Source: an uncultured Clostridia bacterium
GTDB lineage: Bacteria > Bacillota > Clostridia > TANB77 > CAG-508
Length of the DNA: 32,301 bases
Assembly (NCBI GenBank): GCA_947630065.1
Contig: CANRGE010000022.1
Coordinates: forward strand, 1-32,301
Reading direction: 5' to 3'
The position numbers were made by a program, and so were the translations under genes. Shown piece after piece: positions 28,255 through 32,301 of the stretch; the first letter of the stretch is position 1; each line of letters starts with the position of its first letter. The notes beneath the pieces were generated by a model. That model did not search any database. It had not been told where the DNA came from and was given only the letters and a program-made list of their open reading frames with translations.

Positions 28255-29715
28255 TTACAATTTACAAATTTCTTCAACAATTTGCTTAAATTTCATTCCA
28301 TTTGACGCCTTAATTAATATTATATCGTCTTTACTCATAATATCTTTTACAAAGTTTGCCGCTTCTTCATTATTTGAACAATGACACACTTCTATTCCTA
28401 ATGATTTAGCAGTATCAGAAATTACTTTCCCCATATTTCCCACTGTTACAAGTATATCAATTTTATTTTTTACAACTTGTTCTCCTACTTGCTTATGAAG
28501 ACTTTCAGAAAATTCTCCCAACTCAAGCATATCACCTAATACCGCAATTTTTCTATTAGCACTTGTCTTTGCAAGGTACTCTATAGACGCTTTCATTGAA
28601 TCATAATTAGCATTATAACAATCATTAATTACAATAATATCATCTTTCAAATTAATAAGTTCCATTCTATTTTTGCTTAACTCAAACTTTTGAATTCCCT
28701 CTCTTATTTTTCCGTAAGGAATACCAAGTATTGTGCCCACAGCAACTGCAGAAAGTGCATTATACACAAAATGCTGTCCTCCTATTGGAACAATTATCTC
28801 CTCTTCATTATTTTCACAATTCTTTATATCTCCACCACAATATTTAGAATCAAGAGCTATTGTCGAGTTATTTATATGTACTTTAAAATTGCTTGAATCT
28901 TCTTCCAACATAATATCACTAGCCATAACATCACTTGTATTCTCAATTCCATATGTAAAAATTTTCACATTTCCAGTATATGCTTTTGACCATGAATTCA
29001 ATAAATCATTATCATTATTAATTATCAAAATTCCATCTTTTTTTAATCCATCCAAGATTTCTAACTTTGCCTTCAATATATTCTCTCTTGAACCTAGTTT
29101 CCCTATATGTGATGTTCCAACATTTGTTATTACAGCAACATTAGGTTTTGCAATCTTTGAAAGCACACTAATTTCTCCTAAATTATTCATCCCCATTTCC
29201 ACAACTAATGCATCATGATCATCCAATCCTAAAATTGTCAAAGGCAACCCAATATGATTATTCAAATTCCCCTGTGTTTTTAAAACCTTATACTGCATTC
29301 CAACCACACTTGCTATAATATCCTTCGTACTTGTTTTCCCCACACTACCTGTTATAGCCACAACCGGTATATCATATAAATCCCTCTTATAACTAGCAAG
29401 CTCCTGCAATGCCCTTATAGAATCTTCAACAACTACTAATACTCTATCACTATATAATCTTTTAACATTTTCATATTTAATTTGTAATTCATTCTCACTA
29501 CCAGAATCTTCCAAAATACATACCTTAGCCCCCTGTTCAAAAGCCTTCTCATACAAGGTATTCCCATCAAAATTCTCCCCTTTAATTCCTACATATACAT
29601 CATCCTTTTTTATAGTTCTAGTATCTTTAGAAAAATCCTTGCAAACAATCTCTTTATCCCCAAAAATTAATCTACCACTACATATTTCTATTACATCTTT
29701 TACTCTAATATCCAT
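28255..29715 (-). CDS. murF: UDP-N-acetylmuramoyl-tripeptide--D-alanyl-D-alanine ligase
   Basis: 486 aa, a little longer than usual. Cytoplasmic ATP-dependent ligase that adds D-Ala-D-Ala to the UDP-MurNAc-tripeptide, the last soluble step of precursor synthesis. Seen: N-terminal Mur ligase domain with SKDTRTIKKDDVYVGIKGENFDG, P-loop TGSVGKTST at 122-130, the central EMGMNNLGEI and ITNVGTSHIGKLGS motifs, and NDCYNANYDSMKAS plus LGDMLELGEFS in the C-terminal domain, all typical of MurF rather than MurC-E. Ribosome site GGGAGGATATTAA precedes ATG. First gene of the murF-ddl unit, with its own promoter. Confidence 0.96.
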   Translation of the reverse strand: MDIRVKDVIEICSGRLIFGDKEIVCKDFSKDTRTIKKDDVYVGIKGENFDGNTLYEKAFEQGAKVCILEDSGSENELQIKYENVKRLYSDRVLVVVEDSIRALQELASYKRDLYDIPVVAITGSVGKTSTKDIIASVVGMQYKVLKTQGNLNNHIGLPLTILGLDDHDALVVEMGMNNLGEISVLSKIAKPNVAVITNVGTSHIGKLGSRENILKAKLEILDGLKKDGILIINNDNDLLNSWSKAYTGNVKIFTYGIENTSDVMASDIMLEEDSSNFKVHINNSTIALDSKYCGGDIKNCENNEEEIIVPIGGQHFVYNALSAVAVGTILGIPYGKIREGIQKFELSKNRMELINLKDDIIVINDCYNANYDSMKASIEYLAKTSANRKIAVLGDMLELGEFSESLHKQVGEQVVKNKIDILVTVGNMGKVISDTAKSLGIEVCHCSNNEEAANFVKDIMSKDDIILIKASNGMKFKQIVEEICKL

Positions 29716-29750
29716 TTAATATCCTCCCATAAATTATATTCATCATCTGT

Positions 29751-29779
29751 ATTCTATACCACATCTTTTCATAAATCAA
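29751..29779 (-). promoter_or_regulatory. Promoter of murF-ddl
   Basis: TTGATT (29779-29774), 17-bp spacer, TAGAAT (29756-29751); leader of about 29 nt. Confidence 0.55.
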
Positions 29780-29813
29780 TACGAAAATTACTTATAGAGT
29801 AGTCCAATTCAAT

Positions 29814-29880
29814 GTCAATGGGGACGGAGATTTTTGACACACTTTTTTTTATTGTGTCAAAAATCTCCGTCCCCATTGAC
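29814..29880. repeat. Perfect 28-bp inverted repeat (REP-like element)
   Basis: The arms 29814-29841 and 29853-29880 are exact reverse complements, separated by an 11-nt loop (CTTTTTTTTAT). Each arm contains GGGGACGGAGATTTTTGACA. GC-rich GGGGACGG cores followed by TTTTTGACAC are a known style of dispersed palindromic element in bacterial genomes, some linked to Y1/RAYT transposases. No such transposase is present here. It lies between the SASP terminator and the murF promoter. Confidence 0.8.
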
Positions 29881-29881
29881 A

Positions 29882-29930
29882 GGAAGGCATAGCAAAAGCG
29901 GCTAGTAAAGCCGCTTTTGTTATACCTTCC
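29882..29930 (-). terminator. Terminator overlapping the SASP stop codon
   Basis: The inner stem CAAAAGCGGCT/AGCCGCTTTTG is perfect (11 bp, 5-nt loop). The pairing extends outward through GGAAGG/CCTTCC, so the outer arm includes the last codons and stop of the SASP gene. Confidence 0.75.
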
Positions 29931-30090
29931 TATTTGCTATTTCAATTGCCTTTTTAACTATATTTCCACAATTTTTTGAAGATACATTCTGCCATCCACC
30001 ATCTTGTTTCACCTGTTCATATACTCCAAGTTCTTTTGCTATCTCTACTTTTAAATCTTCAGACATTAATCCACCATTTCTTCTAGACAT
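29920..30090 (-). CDS. Small acid-soluble spore protein, alpha/beta type (divergent)
   Basis: 56 aa. Alpha/beta SASPs coat and protect spore DNA and are degraded by the protease GPR at germination. Seen: KVEIAKELGV, resembling the GPR-cleavage segment of the family, then GGWQNVSSKNCGNIVKKAIEIA, resembling the second conserved segment (GG-x-VKK). It is shorter and more divergent than typical 60-75 aa members. An excellent ribosome site AAGGAGGATTTTGTT precedes ATG. Its neighbours sleB and ypeB are also spore genes, supporting the call. DNA binding by such a divergent member is unproven. Confidence 0.75.
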   Translation of the reverse strand: MSRRNGGLMSEDLKVEIAKELGVYEQVKQDGGWQNVSSKNCGNIVKKAIEIANRKV

Positions 30091-30194
30091 AACAAAATCC
30101 TCCTTAAGTTCGAAACTAATATTCCATTGAAGAAATTATTCCAACGGAATACTATTATTGTTCTCCCTTTTTACGACATTATCCATGAAAAATT

Positions 30195-31580
30195 TTACAT
30201 TGTCATTGTTCCATTAGGTGTCTCCAAAATCACAAGCACATCTTCTTCCTTCCCAGTCTCAACATTTACATAAACTAAAAATTGCCTATCATCCACATTT
30301 CCCTTAAATTCCCAACACAATATCTCAGTTTGATACTCCGTAGGAATCATTGCCATTCCCTCACTCACAATCTCCAAATTTTGATTAATTTTACTTCTAG
30401 CCTCATCTTGTGAAATAACCGGAGTCATAAAATTCCTTTGTTCATGTGAATTCAAATAACCTGTTGTCTCCATTCCTAATATCTCCCCATTATCTAACGC
30501 CACTTTTAATTTTATCAAATCTGAATAAACAGTAACATTATCCTGAACATATGCATAATTTATAGTCACAATTCCATTTTGTTTTAAATAATAAGTTGGC
30601 TTCATACTATATATTCCTCTTGACTCTAGGAATTTTAATCCAATTTCATTTGCCTGTTCCTGAGTTAACACTTCTGCTTGAACATCTCTAGTACTATTTG
30701 AAAATACAACATGACCACCTTTTTGTGAAATTGCTATCCATGCACTTTCTCCATCATTCTTCTCTACTGAAAAATCATAAGATTGTATATTAGCATTTTG
30801 AGTTAACCCATTTGATTTTATTTCTTTTATTGTATCTGCCCCCAAAAACTCAGTTGCCCTTTGCTTAGCTGTTTCTTCATCAATATCATCACCAGTTAAG
30901 CCTTTTCTTTCAGGATTTGTCATGTGTTCAGAAAAAGCCCCATCATAAATAAGTCCCGCATATTCATGAAAATTTTCCTCTAAGTTGCTAAAACTATCTT
31001 TTGAAATATTACTTACTTCTTGTGCAAACACCGGACTTGCCTTTTTAGTTAATTCTCCCCAACTTATACGACCACTATTCAAATCTTCTGATAATTGATT
31101 TAATGTATTTTTTAATTCAACACTATATTGATGTAACTGTGTTAGATTATCTAAATCTTGTTGTGTCAAAGATTCCTGATTTATATTTTTTCTTGATAAA
31201 GAATAACTATAATCACTTACTTGGTTCAAAAATTTTGAAGTGTTCTCTAATTCTGAACTATTAATTGGAAGTCTAGCTAAATAACTTTGGGCTAAATTTG
31301 CTTCTCTCCATACATATGTTAGAGTTTCAGCTCCATGTTCTGCAGTATTTGAAACAAGTGCTTTAGCTAAATATACTTCCACACTATCAACATAATCTAC
31401 TAATTCAAAAAAGGCCATATTATATGAATTCTCAGAAGCTTGTCTATATTCAATTTGCTTTTTATATGTGTATAATCCTAGTGCTACTATAATTGCAATT
31501 AAAACTATTACTAATGTTAACATGTGTCTATCTCTTAATCTATCTTTCCAATCATAAACCTTTTCTTTCAAACTTGTCAT
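30195..31580 (-). CDS. ypeB: Germination protein YpeB
   Basis: 461 aa. YpeB is needed for accumulation and stability of SleB in the spore and helps control cortex breakdown. Seen: a basic cytoplasmic N-terminus, one membrane segment (about 21-40) acting as uncleaved anchor, a helical N-terminal region (NMAFFELVDYVDSVEVYLAKAL is family-typical), and three C-terminal PepSY-like domains starting near residues 230, 300 and 385. Ribosome site AGGAGGATAAATTT. It follows sleB by 53 bp, the standard sleB-ypeB order, and is surely in the same transcript. Confidence 0.95.
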   Translation of the reverse strand: MTSLKEKVYDWKDRLRDRHMLTLVIVLIAIIVALGLYTYKKQIEYRQASENSYNMAFFELVDYVDSVEVYLAKALVSNTAEHGAETLTYVWREANLAQSYLARLPINSSELENTSKFLNQVSDYSYSLSRKNINQESLTQQDLDNLTQLHQYSVELKNTLNQLSEDLNSGRISWGELTKKASPVFAQEVSNISKDSFSNLEENFHEYAGLIYDGAFSEHMTNPERKGLTGDDIDEETAKQRATEFLGADTIKEIKSNGLTQNANIQSYDFSVEKNDGESAWIAISQKGGHVVFSNSTRDVQAEVLTQEQANEIGLKFLESRGIYSMKPTYYLKQNGIVTINYAYVQDNVTVYSDLIKLKVALDNGEILGMETTGYLNSHEQRNFMTPVISQDEARSKINQNLEIVSEGMAMIPTEYQTEILCWEFKGNVDDRQFLVYVNVETGKEEDVLVILETPNGTMTM

Positions 31581-31633
31581 AAATTTATCCTCCTAATATA
31601 AATATGTTATAAGATTTTTTCGGTTAGAAATTA

Positions 31634-32122
31634 TTACTTGCAAAATCTGTGTTTTCCAATTGTTTTTATTAATGGTCTTGACCATATCCATGAACTTGTT
31701 GCAGTGTTTGGATTAAAGTAGTATATTGCCCCATTTGTTGGATCCCAACCATTCAATGCATCTTGAGCGGCTTTTACTACAGTTGAATTATTATCAATAG
31801 GAACATTAATTTGACCGTCTGAAACCGCTGTGAATGCTCCTGGTTGATATATTACTCCTGCAATTGAGTTTGGAAAACTAGGATGTTTAACTCTATTTAA
31901 AATAACTGCACCAACAGCAACTTGGCCTTCGTAGCTTTCGCCTCTAGCTTCACCATTTATTGCTCTTGCTAATAATTGTGCATCTGAAATCGAATTACCA
32001 CTAGCTGCATTTGATGTTTCACTATTATTTTTTATTACTGCAAATGTGATTAAAATAGTTATTAAAAAAAGCACTAGAAATTTTTTCCTCATATTTTTTA
32101 TTTTCAATTCTCTCATCCCCAT
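31634..32122 (-). CDS. sleB: Spore cortex-lytic enzyme SleB-type cell-wall hydrolase
   Basis: 162 aa. SleB is a lytic transglycosylase that cuts muramic-lactam-containing spore cortex at germination. Seen: a signal peptide or anchor (about 12-30) and the full hydrolase domain: RAINGEARGESYEGQVAVG with catalytic Glu (E58 in this numbering), AVILNRVKHPSFPNS, QPGAFTAV, GAIYYFNP and a terminal GKHRFCK. The N-terminal peptidoglycan-binding domain of Bacillus SleB is absent. The start is uncertain: ATG 32122 has no good ribosome site, and an in-frame TTG at 32107, behind GGGGATGAGAGAA, is also possible. Confidence 0.93.
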   Translation of the reverse strand: MGMRELKIKNMRKKFLVLFLITILITFAVIKNNSETSNAASGNSISDAQLLARAINGEARGESYEGQVAVGAVILNRVKHPSFPNSIAGVIYQPGAFTAVSDGQINVPIDNNSTVVKAAQDALNGWDPTNGAIYYFNPNTATSSWIWSRPLIKTIGKHRFCK

Positions 32123-32165
32123 TTTACTAATTAATTTTTGTAAATTTATTTACAACTATTAAGAC

Positions 32166-32194
32166 TATATTCTCCATTTTTTGAAAATTTATTC
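32166..32194 (-). promoter_or_regulatory. Candidate forespore (sigma-G/F-like) promoter of sleB
   Basis: GAATA (32194-32190), 17-bp spacer, GAATATA (32172-32166). This resembles the sigma-G pattern (GAATR, 17-18 bp, CATWMTA) with a mismatch at the first two -10 bases. The position fits a leader of about 37 nt, and sleB-ypeB is sigma-G controlled in Bacillus. The rest of 32195-32301 shows nothing else. Confidence 0.35.
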
Positions 32195-32301
32195 TGAAAA
32201 TTGTAGATGATTTTTTTTGCAAATATATGAGTTAAGTTTTATGGGGAAATAGTAAACATAAAAAAATAAGAATAAAATAAAAAATGTAAAGACACTTATG
32301 A

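Overview
The window is AT-rich and almost every gene lies on the minus strand. Codon use, Shine-Dalgarno sites and content (an alpha/beta-type SASP, SleB, YpeB, MurF, Ddl, a YkvI-type permease and giant anchored surface proteins) point to a low-GC, endospore-forming member of the Clostridia, probably gut-associated. No rRNA, tRNA, CRISPR array or intact transposase was found.

Layout, left to right (transcription runs right to left). 1-8042: a giant repetitive surface protein whose 3' end lies outside the window. 8275-9336: a YkvI-type membrane protein. 9467-12663: a YhaO/YhaN (SbcD/SbcC-like) pair of a metallophosphoesterase and an AAA ATPase. 12723-15596: a VirD4/TraG-type coupling protein behind two unrecognised small genes with a consensus promoter. 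15718-16629: a DnaJ-family co-chaperone. 16877-26200: a second giant surface protein (3107 aa) with SpaA/Cna-B and GLUG modules. 26547-26930: the broken end of an Rpn/PD-(D/E)XK family gene. 27145-29715: murF-ddl, for peptidoglycan precursors. 29814-29880: a perfect 28-bp inverted repeat. 29920-32122: a spore block (SASP, ypeB, sleB).

The most striking observation is a shared translational peculiarity. Three unrelated genes (the giant protein at 1-8042, the YhaN-like ATPase and the coupling protein) are each split by a single +1 frame change. In all three the change falls on an in-frame CGG codon. Skipping the C restores a sensible protein: in the coupling protein it rebuilds the Walker A motif. 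A manual scan of every CCG trinucleotide on the plus strand found no other in-frame CGG in about 9,900 codons. CGG may therefore act in this organism as an unassigned or starved codon that marks +1 frameshifting, read as C-GGN with glycine inserted. Systematic sequencing error is the main alternative.

A second unusual feature is that the two giant surface-protein genes share one regulatory architecture. Paired TCCGTA motifs lie 89-90 bp apart and at a fixed distance from similar -10 boxes, and the leaders and translation-initiation regions are related, so the two are probably co-regulated. Both proteins have a short cytoplasmic N-terminus followed by a single membrane anchor. The complete one has no LPXTG sorting signal.
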